64,000 bases of DNA from Przewalskia tangutica (Eukaryota; Streptophyta; Magnoliopsida; Solanales; Solanaceae). Position numbers and translations under genes: made by a program. This document shows positions 32,947 through 43,849 of the stretch, piece by piece. Location: positions 30,542,446 to 30,606,445 of the forward strand of contig CM056724.1 of NCBI GenBank assembly GCA_029844215.1. Direction: 5' to 3'. Within the stretch, counting starts at the first letter, position 1. Every line of letters begins with the position of its first letter. The notes beneath the pieces are model-generated. The model had not been told where the DNA came from and searched no databases. It was given only the letters and a program-made list of their open reading frames with translations.

Positions 32947-33585
32947 CTATATGGTACGTTCTGCCTGCCCATCCGTCTGAGGATGAAATGATGTGCTGAG
33001 ACTCACCTGCGTTCCCAATCCTTTCTGAAAAGATCTCCAGAAGTTAGCCGTGAACTGGGCTCCTCGGTCAGATATGATAGATATAGGAACCCCATGCATC
33101 CTCACTATCTTCCTGATGTATAATCTAGCATAGTCCTCAGCTGAATAAGTAGTCCGGACTGGAAGAAAATGGGTTGATTTAGTCAGCCTATCTACAATAA
33201 CCCAGATGGAATCACACTTCCACTGAGTACGAGACAATCCTGTAATAAAATCCATATTAATTACCTCCCACTTCCAAGTCGGGATCTCTATCGCCTGTAG
33301 TAGCCCACCAGGCTTCTGATGCTCGACCTTAACCTGTTGACAATTCGGGCACTGAGCAACAAACTCTGCCACATCTCTCTTCATGCCATCCCACCAATAC
33401 AAGCTCCTAAGGTCATGATACATTTTCGTCGACCCTGGATGAATAAAATAACGGGCATTGTGTGCCTCACACATAACCTGCTGACGCAGTCCTGCAATGT
33501 CGGGTACACATAACCTACCATCATATCGTAGCACACCCTCAGAGGTTACCTCAAATAAAGCATTCTCCTTTCGGAGAGCTGCATC
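32947..33585 (-). pseudogene. Tekay integrase catalytic region
   Basis: The zinc-binding HHCC part (EAHNARYFIHPG, then CPNCQQVK) is followed by the DDE core: MDFITGLSRTQ (first Asp), SIISDRGAQFTANFW (second Asp), HPQTDGQAERTI (Glu). The upstream junction has a CGA-to-TGA stop near 33585; otherwise the core residues are intact. Confidence 0.88.
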
Positions 33586-34188
33586 TCAATATTGTGCCAG
33601 AACAGGGTCATCATACTGGCATCTCTTTACCTCTTCTATGATAGAGGACTCAGCAACTCCTCGAACAAGAATACCACTATCTCCAGAATCCGCCAACCGG
33701 ACTCCAAGGCTGGATAGCCTGTGAATCTCTCGAACCATCTCTTTCCTGTCCGGCTGCACATCCGACAAACTACCCATGGATCTACGGCTGAGAGCATCTG
33801 CCACAATGTTGGCCTTCCTTGGGTGGTACAGAATATCAACATCATAATCCTTTAGCAACTCAAGCCACCGCCTTTGTCTCAGATTCAATTCCTTCTGTTT
33901 AAAGATGTATTGAAGACTCTTATGATCTGTGTAAATATTAACATGAACACCATACAAGTAATGTCTTCATATCTTCAAAGCATGAATCACCGTTGCTAGC
34001 TCTAAATCATGAGTGGGATAATTCTTTTCATGTTTTCTGAGCTGTCGGGAGGCATAAGCTATAACTTTGCCATGCTGCATCAACACACACTCTAACCCGA
34101 TACCTGAAGCATCACAATAAATCACATACCCGTCTAACCCCTCCGGGAGCGTCAAAACTGGGGCCGAAGTTAACTTATCCTTCAACAA
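33586..34188 (-). pseudogene. Tekay RNase H
   Basis: YCDASGIGLE (first Asp), HDLELATVIHALKI (Glu), YTDHKSLQYIF (Asp) and HPRKANIVADALSRR (C-terminal Asp) form the RNase H1 set. A TGG-to-TGA stop (about 33964) splits it, and a frameshift near 34180 separates it from RT. Confidence 0.88.
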
Positions 34189-35647
34189 TCAAAATCGTGC
34201 TCCTGACATCGGTCCACTGGAACTTAGCTACCTTCTGGGTTAGCCTAGTCAAGGGTGCTGAGATCGAGGCAAAGTTTTCCACAAACCTCCTATAATACCC
34301 TGCTAGACCCAGAAAACTGCGTACCTCAGTAGGTGTAGTGGGCCTGGGCCATGTATTCACTGCCTCAATCTTCTGAGTATCCACCCGAATACCATCTGCC
34401 CCGACAATATGCCCCAAGAATGCCACTGAGGCCAACCAAAACTCACATTTCGAAAATTTAGCATACAACTGCCGGTGCCGGAGGACTCCAAGTAATGTCC
34501 TCAAGTGATCCGCGTGCTCCTGCTCTGAGCGAGAATATACCAGGATGTCATCAATAAATACTATAACAAATGTATCCAAGAATGGTTTGAACACCCGGTT
34601 CATAAGGTCCATGAACACTGCTGGTGCATTAGTCAACCCAAACGACATTACCCTGAACTCATAATGTCCGTATCGGGTCCTAAACGCAGTCTTCGGGATA
34701 TCTGCCTCTCTAACCCGTACCTGATGATAACCGGATCGCAGGTCTATCTTCGACAAATACTTAGCGCCCTGCAACTGGTCGAACAAGTCATCAATCCTGG
34801 GAAGGGGATACCTATTCTTGATGGTCACCTTATTCAGCTGCCTATAGTCAATGCACATCCTCAACGAACCATCCTTCTTCTTTATGAATAATACCGGTGC
34901 ACCCCATGGAGATGCACTAGGCCTAATGAAGCCCTTCTCTAATAGGTCTCTCAACTGTTCCTTTAACTCCTTCAACTCTGCAGGTGTCATTCTGTAAGGA
35001 GGAAGGGGTATAGGTTGGGTACCTGGCAACATATCTATACTGAAATCTATCTCCCGCTCTGGAGGAAGACCTGGGAGATCATCTGGGAAAACATCCGGAA
35101 ACTCACTGACTATCGGAACTGACTGAAGGGCCGGTACCTCGGCCTCCGTATCTTGTACCCGAACTAAGTGATAAATACACCCCTTTCGAACCATCTTTCT
35201 TGCCTTGAGGTATGAAATAAACTTACCCCTCGGCGATGTGGTGTTCCCTTTCCACTCAACAACCGGTTCGTCTGGAAACTGGAATCGAACCAACTTCTCT
35301 CGACAATCAACGTTGGAAAAACAAGAGGCCAACCAATCCATACCCATAATAACGTTGAAGTCGATCATATCCAACTCTATCAAATCTGCTGAGGTACGAC
35401 GACTGTATATCACCACCGAGCAATTCTTATACACACGCCTAGCTATAACTGAATCTCCCACCGGTGTAGCTACCTCGAATGGTTCTATAGGCTCAGGTTC
35501 TATCCCTATCCTACTAGCAACAAGAGGGGATATATAGGACAAGGTGGAACCTGGATCAATCAAAGCATACACATCATAGAAAAAGACCGATAATGTACCT
35601 GTGACAACATCCGTGATGCCTCGCAGTCGCGTCTGCGGCCGTGGCAT
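34175..35647 (-). pseudogene. Tekay protease and reverse transcriptase
   Basis: A 490-residue open stretch, the longest retroelement ORF here. Protease: YALIDPGSTLSYIS (residues about 27-40), with DPGS in place of the DTG/DSG active site, and a MGMDWLASC region. Reverse transcriptase (about 215-480): RPSASPWGAPVLFIKKKDGS, MCIDYRQLNKVT, FIDDILVYS with the catalytic DD (about 367-368), FLGHIVGADGI, FLGLAGYYRRF. The last dozen residues are out of frame because of an indel near 34190. RT itself looks intact. Confidence 0.9.
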
Positions 35648-36961
35648 AAATGCGGTTCGAAGAACGCGAGCTCGAACCCACGGCCTCTGCCACGGCCAGC
35701 TGATGTCTGAGTACCCTGCCCGATGGGGCGCATAACTGTAGTCGACGATGAACCGGTAATAGAACCCGTAGGCGGAGCCGTAGCACCTGTGCCATCTCTA
35801 TACGGACACTCCCTCATCAAATGGCCTGGACGGACGCAAGAAAAACAAGTACTGGTATCAATGCGACACTCCCCCGGATGACGCCTGCCTGTATGGACGA
35901 GGAGAGATGGTCTCGCTGCGGATCCACGTAAATGCGTGACCACTGCCGCTCGGGAGCCACGACCGGCTCACGAATGCCGGCGATCAAATCGTCTACCCAA
36001 GTGCGTGAGGTGTACTCTGTCTTGGTGGGAGGAATACGATGGCGCACTGCCTCGGACGTCACTGAAAACCACTGCGTCCACGCCCTCTTGGGTGATCTCT
36101 ATCGACCCGCTGGTGATCTCCTATGTCGCTCCTCAATCCCCTGCGCAAAATCCTGCATCCGGGCAATATCCCATGGTCGGCTGAAGTGCGGCTGTCAAGC
36201 ATCCATCAATAAGATAATGGTCCAACCCCATCACATAACGGTGCACCCTATCTGCCATGTCTGCTACCATAGTGGGTGCGTACCAGGACAAGGAGTCAAA
36301 CTCCAAGCTATACTCTCTGACCGTCCTCCCATTCTGCCGCAATCAGAAACACATGCGACTCTTGCCCGTCTCATCTCCGGAGGCATAAAGTGGCCAAGGA
36401 ATGCTTCTGAAAACTCATCTCATACAGCATGAGGAGCACCCTCGCCCCTAGACAACTCCCAGGACTCAAACCAGTTGACTGCTACATCGCGCAACCGGTA
36501 TGACGCCAATACAACTGACTCATTCTCTTAAGCCCGAATCACCCTCAATGTCCTCTGCGTCTGGCGGATGAACTCATGTGGATCATCCTCGAGCTGGACT
36601 CAGAAACTTCGGCGGATCGCAACTCAGAAATCTCTAACCTCAAATCGTTTCACAGGGTTAATCGTCGGCTCGCCTATGAACCTGTCCCGCCACTATCCTT
36701 GCCAATAACTGGACTGTCTCTCTCAAATCTCCATCATGTGCCCCTGTTTGGGGAACTGAAGGCTCAGGTATTGGGGTCTCGGATACGGGAGATGTTGCCC
36801 CCTGAGAGGGAGCCTCTAGATCTGGTGACGAGGCAGAACCCGTCGTCGGGGGCGCACTCTCAGGAGTAGACCGCGTCTGCAAGACACAGTAGCTCTCCGT
36901 GCAGACTAGTGTCCCTACATCAGATTTGCCCTTCCAGCCACGGCGCCTTCCTCGGAGGCAT
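35560..36961 (-). pseudogene. Tekay gag, heavily broken
   Basis: It starts at the ATG at 36961 by comparison with the second Tekay element (57608). Recognisable pieces in several frames are TRSTPESAPP and SQGATSPVSE near the start, RQNGRTVREYSLEFDSLSWY and MADRVHRYVMGLDHYL (36133-36342), and the zinc knuckle CFSCVRPGHLMREC (about 35800-35850). Most frame breaks are 1-2 nt losses where the second copy has CTG, CCGG or similar. They may be sequencing artefacts rather than mutations. Confidence 0.8.
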
Positions 36962-37152
36962 AGCTGTAAACATAGTAAACTATCAGAAGACGGATCATCC
37001 TAATAACACAGCTCTATAGGACGATCTAAGAGATGGAAGAATAGAAACAATCCTAAATGTCCGGCAGCCTCCTGTGTATAAGTATGGTGCACAACATACC
37101 CATACACAAGACTCTACTAAACACGGTCTGTAGACATTCCAAGGACTAACTT

Positions 37153-37163
37153 CTCTGATACCA
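37153..37163 (-). other. Tekay primer-binding site (tRNA-Met type)
   Basis: TGGTATCAGAG on the minus strand, three bases from the end of the 5' LTR; standard for Tekay elements. Confidence 0.8.
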
Positions 37164-37166
37164 CTT

Positions 37167-39815
37167 TGTCACGACCCGACCCGACGGGCCACGATTAACG
37201 TCCTCATTGGACGTCATTACTGACCTGTCACTCTTAATCAATTTAATACAGATGTCTACATAAATTTCGGCAGCACAACGCTGCTTTTACAACATATCCC
37301 TAAAAATGGGCGAGCCGACAAGGCTGCCAAAACAACAAAACAACAAAACAACAATCATAATAGGCTAGCCGACTAGGCTGCCACCAACCACATCACGCGC
37401 ACAAAGGCATAAATCAAAACACGCAAGTCGGCAAGGCTGCTACTAGATAACGACATCAAACCCAAACAAAGTACAAACATCTAACCCACAACTGTCTACA
37501 GACCTCTAAGAGAGTAATACTGACATATGACGGGACAGGACCCCGTCGTGCCCAAAATATGCATAAGTCTGAAAAATAAAGGTCTGTACCAAAAATAGCT
37601 GGCTCCGGAACAAAGGAGCTCTTCAACTGTTGTACAAAAATCCTAGACTGGAGGGTTACCTATCTGAACTCCTGAACCTGCGGGCATGAACGCAGCCCCC
37701 AGAGGAAGGGGGGTCAGTACGAGGTAATGTACTGAGTATGTAAAACATAAAATGCTGTAAAACTGAATAACAACTGTACCAAGTAAAACAGAGAGTCATC
37801 GAATTTCATAAAACTGAGAATCATGTCTGAAAATCATATCATGTATACTGAATCATAAATCATCATGCTCATGTCTGTATATAAAGTTGTATAACATGTC
37901 TCGGCCCTCTATGGAAGGACTCGATGGAATCAGATCTGCACAAGACGTAACGTGTCTCGGCCTCTGGAGGGACTCGATGTAATCTGTATATATATAACGT
38001 GTCTCGGCCCTCTAGTGAGGGACTCGATGAATGATGCATGGCTGTGCACGAACATGATCTGGCCCGGGACTCAGTGGAGTGAAATAGTAACACTTAGCAC
38101 GAGTAGATATCATGAGCAACTGTATGCAATTAAAATCATTATGTGACTCTCAATAAACTTATTACCATAAACTCGATTCATCAAATCATAATCACTAGTA
38201 AATAATCATTTTTAAAATCGAATGGTAGGAGTTAAGTACGTCCGCCGTACTTTCATAAAAATCATGCCAAAAGAAAGAAGGAAAAGTCTCACATACCTCT
38301 TAGGCGAACTAATCAGCTTGGTATTAAGGTATTCCTCGTCTAATACTTCAACCTATGATAAGGAACAACATGCTTGTCAATTATATGATTTCTAATGTAA
38401 GTTATATGCTTAAAGGCTCCCTTATTTCTACAAAAATTTGGGCAGCATTTCCTTTGTTTATGTGCGTATCCACAATTTTTCCAATAATCCAAATCAACCA
38501 ACAATTCAACTCCAACTACAATCCAATCAAACCAACAATCCAATTCAAACCAACAATCCAATTCAAACCAACAATCCCCCTTATTCCAGAATATAAAATT
38601 AACACATTTCTACACTTAATCCTTTCGAGGCATGTATAGGTAACTTATTTCAATACATATGCATGTTTGTAACTTATTTACATACTAATTCAGGCCGTAA
38701 TACATTACCATAATGTTCAATAATTTCTATCAATTTTCCGGCCGTATCAACATGTTATAGATTCCAAACTTTTCCTTTTAAATTCTTAAACATTTCAATT
38801 CATCTTGTAATTCCTTCATACGAATAATTATCTCTTAATCATCAAGGTTACATCTAAATTCTCAACATGCAAATGGTAAGCAAAATACAATTCAACCATT
38901 GAAGCCAATATCTAACTATTTTAGTTCGAAATTTGCCAACCAATTCTAACAACAACTACATGCGATTCTTATTCACGTTCCATCATAATTTTGGCTTGTT
39001 CTTTTAACCCAAATTCATCTCCTTAATTCTGAAAATAAGCATTCCATTTATATTAAAAAAAAGAAGGAATTTTTACCTCAAAGGAATGCTAAAAAAAACT
39101 GCTCAGTTTTTCGATTTCAAGCCCAAGTTTCTCATCAATTTCATGTCCAATCCTTCACTCCTTCATCTTCAATCCAACATGCAACCATTCTACCATGTTA
39201 ATCCCTCATTCTTACACCTTTTCCTTCAAGAAAACTTGTCCAAAATTGAAGAAATCCCAGCCCTAAAATTCGGGCAGAATGCCGAGAACCCCCACTGTTT
39301 TGGGGTGATAATTTCGCCTCAAAATGGTGGGACAATTTAACCCAAGAAGATGGAGTAGTAAGCTAAATTTTCTTGCAAGAAAAGTGGGGATTTTCGATCA
39401 ACTAGGGGGAAGGAGAGGAGAGAAATAAGTGTGTTCTTGTTTGTGAAAGAAAAGAACTTAGTGGATAGTTATTTGGGAATTTCAGATTTCAGATTTTTTT
39501 TTTATACACTTAGCCCCCTTAAATGCCACACTTTGCCCCCTCTAAGTATTTATTTAACTAAACCAATCCCACTTCTTTTAATCTAATTTCCCATTGCCTT
39601 AATTTCTTATTATCGCACCTTATATACCTTACTAACTTAACGGAAAAAAAATATGTTTATTTACACCACCATTTCTAAAGAGATTTCCGGCGTCACATTC
39701 GTCATTGTCAAAAATTAATCCGTATTAGCACGTAGAATATTTGTAATTTCGAAAATTGAAAATCCCAATCCTTAATGACGTTCTAAATCTTTGTCTTAAC
39801 ATACGAGGTGTAACA
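37167..39815 (-). repeat. Tekay 5' LTR (right)
   Basis: 2649 bp. Three hairpin units CCCTC-N4/5-GAGGG with flanking TCTCGG...GACTCGATG lie at about 37895-38030, beside TATATATATAACG. A 92-codon antisense ORF (near 39086-39340) recurs in the left LTR and is an LTR shadow, not a gene. Confidence 0.92.
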
Positions 39816-40128
39816 AAATACCCTGTCTCTTCCAGCATCCCGCAGCAACCCAGTGTCATCATAATTCGACACTGAGATAAAATTTTGAATCGGCGTCAGC
39901 CCGTCTTTTTTTTCTAGCTCGCACCTGTAATCAGTGTCATCATAATTTGACATTGGAACAAAATTTTTGAATCTGCATCAGTTTTTCTTTCAATTCTTCT
40001 TAAAAATTCCTTTTGCCCATGCATTTTCTTGTATTTGTTCTAATTCTGACAATCAAGACAAAATTGATTACAAGTCAATGTCTTTGTCCGAAAACTCTTT
40101 CAATGTCTTCAGTCAAAGAGGGACAAAC
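39816..40128 (+). other. Tat/Ogre-like internal region, right of Tekay
   Basis: Noncoding continuation of the array broken at 29457. It has two copies of CAGTGTCATCATAATT(C/T)GACA (about 39850 and 39935). It ends in the purine-rich AAAGAGGGACAAAC before the 3' LTR. Confidence 0.65.
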
Positions 40129-42110
40129 TGTTGACACCCAGTTTTGTCCCATCTTTTCAGATTATTTCTTGGAATTGTAAATATTTTTGACATCACATTT
40201 TTATCATCATTGTTGCATTTTTTCTTATTTTTCGCAATATAGCATCACATTTTTTTATCTTTTTAAAACATTAAGTCTTTCTTAATATTATATTTTATTA
40301 TTATTACACCGTCATTTTATTTTTTATAATTTTGCATCTCTTTAAATTATTTTTTATTTTAGATAATAAACTCCTTTTATAACACAAATCTATTTTAACA
40401 ACAACTCATTCTATTTCCTAAACTCCACTTGAACTTTCTACCCAACCCACCAAAAATCAACCCAATTCCCCCAAACCGAGGCCCCAAAAATAAGGCCCAA
40501 CACACTTTTCATCTTCCCCCCCCCCCCCCAAACTAACCCCTAACCTAAAAATCCCTTATAAATTAAACACTTTCCTCTTTATTTTAAAAGGAACCAGCCG
40601 CGTACACCCCAATTCCATTTTATTTTTTTAACCCTCCCCCCCTCTCTTTCTCGTCCGCTGCCACTGTTAACCGCCAGAATTCGGAGCTCATGCGAACCTC
40701 AATGACAACCCTCACCTCTTTTATATTCCCAACCTCAAACACTCTCAATTCTTCTTCCCATCTGCTTACCATCATCGACCACCGCTATTCCAACACCCAC
40801 ACCACCACCGTAGACCACCACTGTCCCGCATCGCCTCCGTCCCATCTTGTTGTTAAATCTGGCCGAAGTTGAACTCTAGTGACGCTACTGTTTGTTTTCG
40901 ACTTTTGATGCTATTATGTTATTGTTTGTTGTTGGACTGATTTAATCTCTTTAACATGTTTCCGGTGACGCTATTATTTGTTTTCGTCTTTGATGCTATT
41001 ATATTATTGTTGTGTGTTGGACTGATTTAATCTCTTTAACATGTTTCTCGATGACCCTACTGTGTGATGATTATACTGTTGTTGTTTGTTGGACCCCCTT
41101 CATATCTATTTTTGTACTGTTCTGGCTATCTGTGTATTTTTCGGTGAAACTGGAGCTTTCGATTTAGTTTGTTAATCTGTTCACTTGGAACAAATATTTT
41201 GGTTTTTTCCGCCGGAGTCATTTTCGGATACTGCCTCTACTGTTTTGAGATTTCTGGACTGATTTTTGGCATTCTGCCTTGTATCTGATTCTGTACTATT
41301 TTGGGATGCTCTGACGATGTTCTGAATTTTTTCGGTGGAATCATGTTTCCGGCGAACTATGTTGGTAACTGATTCCGCTATTTTTATTGTCGTCTAATTG
41401 ATTTTGATGATTTTTCTATTTTATTAAGCTAACTGGAACATATTTTTATTCCAAAAGAACAGATGCTACACTGCTGGTATTTTACTGATTTGAACATGAT
41501 GCTATACTTGGCTGCGTCTGATTTCCACGGTCTCCCCTGTACAAAAGACTGAGTTTTACTTTTGGTTTACTTATTAATTCTTGTCATTGTTTGAGAATTA
41601 TTTATTCTCTTACTAACACTTTTTCTAAGTGTTTATACAGGTACCCGGAGATACATCTTGTGCAAAATACCTAAAAAGGCTAAAGAAGACAAGAAGATGC
41701 CCATCAGAGTTTTTTTTGTTTTTGTATTTAATTTAAGTTTTATTTTTATTCTGTATTGCATTTTATTATAATTGTAATTACTGAAAATGTTTAGAATAGG
41801 TAGATGCAGAATTAATAATTAAAAAGGATAGATTAAAATCGGAAACCTCTAGTTTATTTATTTTTAGGTCTGTCGCAATACTTTCAAACATTCTTTTTCC
41901 TTAAAGTATATATTTTTCAAACACATATTGTCTAATGCCGATAAATAATTAACCTAGCTTTGACCGGATAACAAAAAGTTAGCAGATCTTAAAGGATGCC
42001 TAACCCCTTCCCTTTAGGATAATAAAGAACTCTTATCCAGAACCTCATTAGTTCGCAGACCATTAAATGGAGATCATTTGTAGCATTTTTGTGCTAGTTA
42101 AAAGTGTAAG
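40129..42110 (+). repeat. Tat/Ogre-like 3' LTR, right end deleted
   Basis: It aligns with the 5' LTR until TTAAAAGTGT (about 42110), then departs. About 135 bp including the LTR end is missing, so no target duplication can be verified. Confidence 0.85.
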
Positions 42111-42879
42111 AAAAATTTAATATATTTTTTTTTTATAAAAGTAATAAAAAATATGGAATAAAAATTTGAGGATGGGGCCCGGGTAGGTGGGGGTTTGGGA
42201 GGTAGGGGTGACGTAATAAAAAAAATCATAATTTTTATAAAAGTAAAAAAAAAGAAATAGAAATTTGAGGATGGGGGTAGGGCAATGGGGTAGGGGTGGA
42301 GGGGCCTCGTAGGTGTGGGTAGGGAGGGGGAGAGGTAAGAATTTTTATTTTATTTTTTATAAATTGTTTATAAAAGTAAAAAAATATATGAAATAGAAAT
42401 TTGAGATGTGGTAGGGCAAGTGGGTGGGAGGGGTAGGGTGGGAGGTGGAGGTAGATTGGGTAGGTGGGGTAGATATGGTAGGGAGGTATGAGGTGGGGTG
42501 GAGTAGGAAAGGTATGGGTCAGATATGTGAGGGCGGTTCAGTGCTTGGGTGGGGGTTGGTGTAGGGTGAGTGGATAGTTTGGTGGGTGGATGAGGTGTGT
42601 TGGTATATTTTTATTATTACGTAATAATAAAAGATTTTTTAAAATAATTATTTATAAACAAAAATCTTAATCTAGAGTGGAACTCTAATCGTTAAGATTG
42701 AGCATTTTCGTGGGTCAAGTTTGGGCATCATTATGAGTTCATTTGGGCTGCTGATTTATGATGAATCGACTTGGGCTAACATAAACCAACCCATCATCAA
42801 AATCACTCATGCCCAAACCCATAAAATTTTGGACGGATTTGGCGGGTCATTTGGGTTTGGGTTAATTTTTCCATCCCTA
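42111..42879 (+). mobile_element. hAT-like non-autonomous end with G-rich repeats
   Basis: The right end reads, on the minus strand, TAGGGATGGAAAAATTAACC with GGGTTTGGG-type subterminal repeats, a hAT-like terminus abutting the copia RNase H at 42880. To the left are about three imperfect copies of a TATAAAAGTAA...AATTTGAGGATG unit, each followed by G-rich DNA (42170-42600). No transposase and no intact left terminus. It marks the scar where copia protease-integrase-RT and the Tat-like LTR end are lost. Confidence 0.5.
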
Positions 42880-43290
42880 GATGCGGGTTACGTGGGATGT
42901 CTGGTGGACAGAGAGAGCTCACTTAAATTCTTTTGGGGTTCATGTTCTAGCTCATGGGTTACAAAGAAACTCATCTTTGTGGCTCTCTCTATCGTAGAAG
43001 CTGAATGTGTAGTAATTACCTCTTGATATGCCCAATTGCTCTAGTTAAAGAAACAACTTGAGGATGTGTTAGTGTATACTGACGTTCCCCTATTGTGTGA
43101 CAGTATAAGTGCACTCAATATGGCAAAGAATCCAGTAAAACTCAAGAAAACCAAAAATGTTGAGTGTAGGCACCATCTCATAAGGAACAATGACAAAAGG
43201 GGGTTGATGTGTATAGATATTTGAAATCGAAGAACCAGGTAGCAAATCTCTCCTTGAAGGCATCAATCAAGAGTCATGCTGATAGAAATC
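42880..43290 (+). pseudogene. Copia RNase H (end of pol)
   Basis: DAGYVGCLVDRESS, SSSWVTKKLIFVALS, VEAECVV, then after an in-frame TGA (about 43024) QLLxLKKQLED, CDSISALNMAKNPVKLKKTK and ECRHHLIRN: the Ty1-copia RNase H signature order. The usual second-half motif TAEAEY is VEAEC here. Stops show it is dead. Confidence 0.8.
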
Positions 43291-43849
43291 GATTCAAGTT
43301 ATGCTGGATCAAGCTCAACTAACTGGTCATTCACAAGCTCCCTCAATGATTGAATATGATAGGAAGAAAGGTACAATGCTAAAAAGTGTTTTTCGGCAAC
43401 ATCTAATTCTTTCATATATCGTTATAGGTATACATGCATTGCATGATCAGGACAACTTGAGCATAAGTGATATTGCACACTTCATAGTTCTTACCTGAAT
43501 TTTTTCGAGCAAATTATCCAGGGACCTGGTTCTTGTGATTCAGGTTAGTATTCCTTTTAGTGCTTATATATATTTTTGAACTGCTTGAGGTGTCAAGTCG
43601 TTTCTGCTCCCTCGTTCAAAATTCAAAATAGCTTCCCTTCAAAAGCGTTGCATCATCTGTGAACCAACCTGATTACTCTTCTTACAGCAAATTAAAATCG
43701 TCACCTTCTTCTCTTAAATACACATTTCTTATCTCTCTCCTCTATTAAACTCTCAAATCATCACTCTACCCCCTCATCTCTATCAAGCATAACGACTTTC
43801 CAAATTATTCCACATTCTTCATCTCTTGCTTCTTTAGAAAGTGTTTACA
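43291..43849 (+). other. Spacer between copia pol and env-like region
   Basis: Noncoding with weak open stretches and no domain recognised. A pyrimidine-rich tract precedes the ATG at 43850. Confidence 0.4.

Larger units (their letters stand above)
29458..39815 (-). mobile_element. Tekay (Del)-type chromovirus, complete structure
   Basis: 10,358 bp with an exact 5-bp duplication AAATA (29453-29457 and 39816-39820). LTRs of 2551 and 2649 bp, in element orientation, start TGTTACACCTCG and end GGTCGTGACA. The minus-strand order is 5' LTR (right), PBS, gag, protease, RT, RNase H, integrase, chromodomain, purine tract, 3' LTR (left). Ty3 domain order, an integrase-linked chromodomain, long LTRs and a tRNA-Met PBS define the Tekay lineage. 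Coding parts carry stops and frameshifts. Confidence 0.92.
22683..42110 (+). mobile_element. Non-coding Tat/Ogre-like LTR element (LARD-like), with nested Tekay
   Basis: 5' LTR 22683-24798 and 3' LTR 40129-about 42110 (right end missing by about 135 bp) both begin TGTTGACACCCA; the 5' LTR ends CGACAACA. The PBS just after it resembles the tRNA-Arg type of Tat/Ogre elements. The internal DNA, after removing the Tekay insert, is about 5 kb with no gag or pol. It instead contains recurrent noncoding motifs and tandem arrays. This matches a large retrotransposon derivative that would be mobilised by an autonomous relative. The orientation is plus, from PBS left and purine tract (AAAGAGGGACAAAC, 40115-40128) right. 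Confidence 0.75.

Noticed and set aside
35932..36432. 166-codon plus-strand ORF
   Set aside because: It is antisense to Tekay gag, with no domain; a shadow of the gag frame.
31283..39340. 92- and 84-codon ORFs at 31283-31561 and 39086-39340 (FQSNMQPFYHVNPSFLH-type)
   Set aside because: They are the two LTR copies of the same antisense stretch of Tekay 1, and a diverged version appears antisense in the Tekay 2 LTR; shared descent of LTRs explains them.
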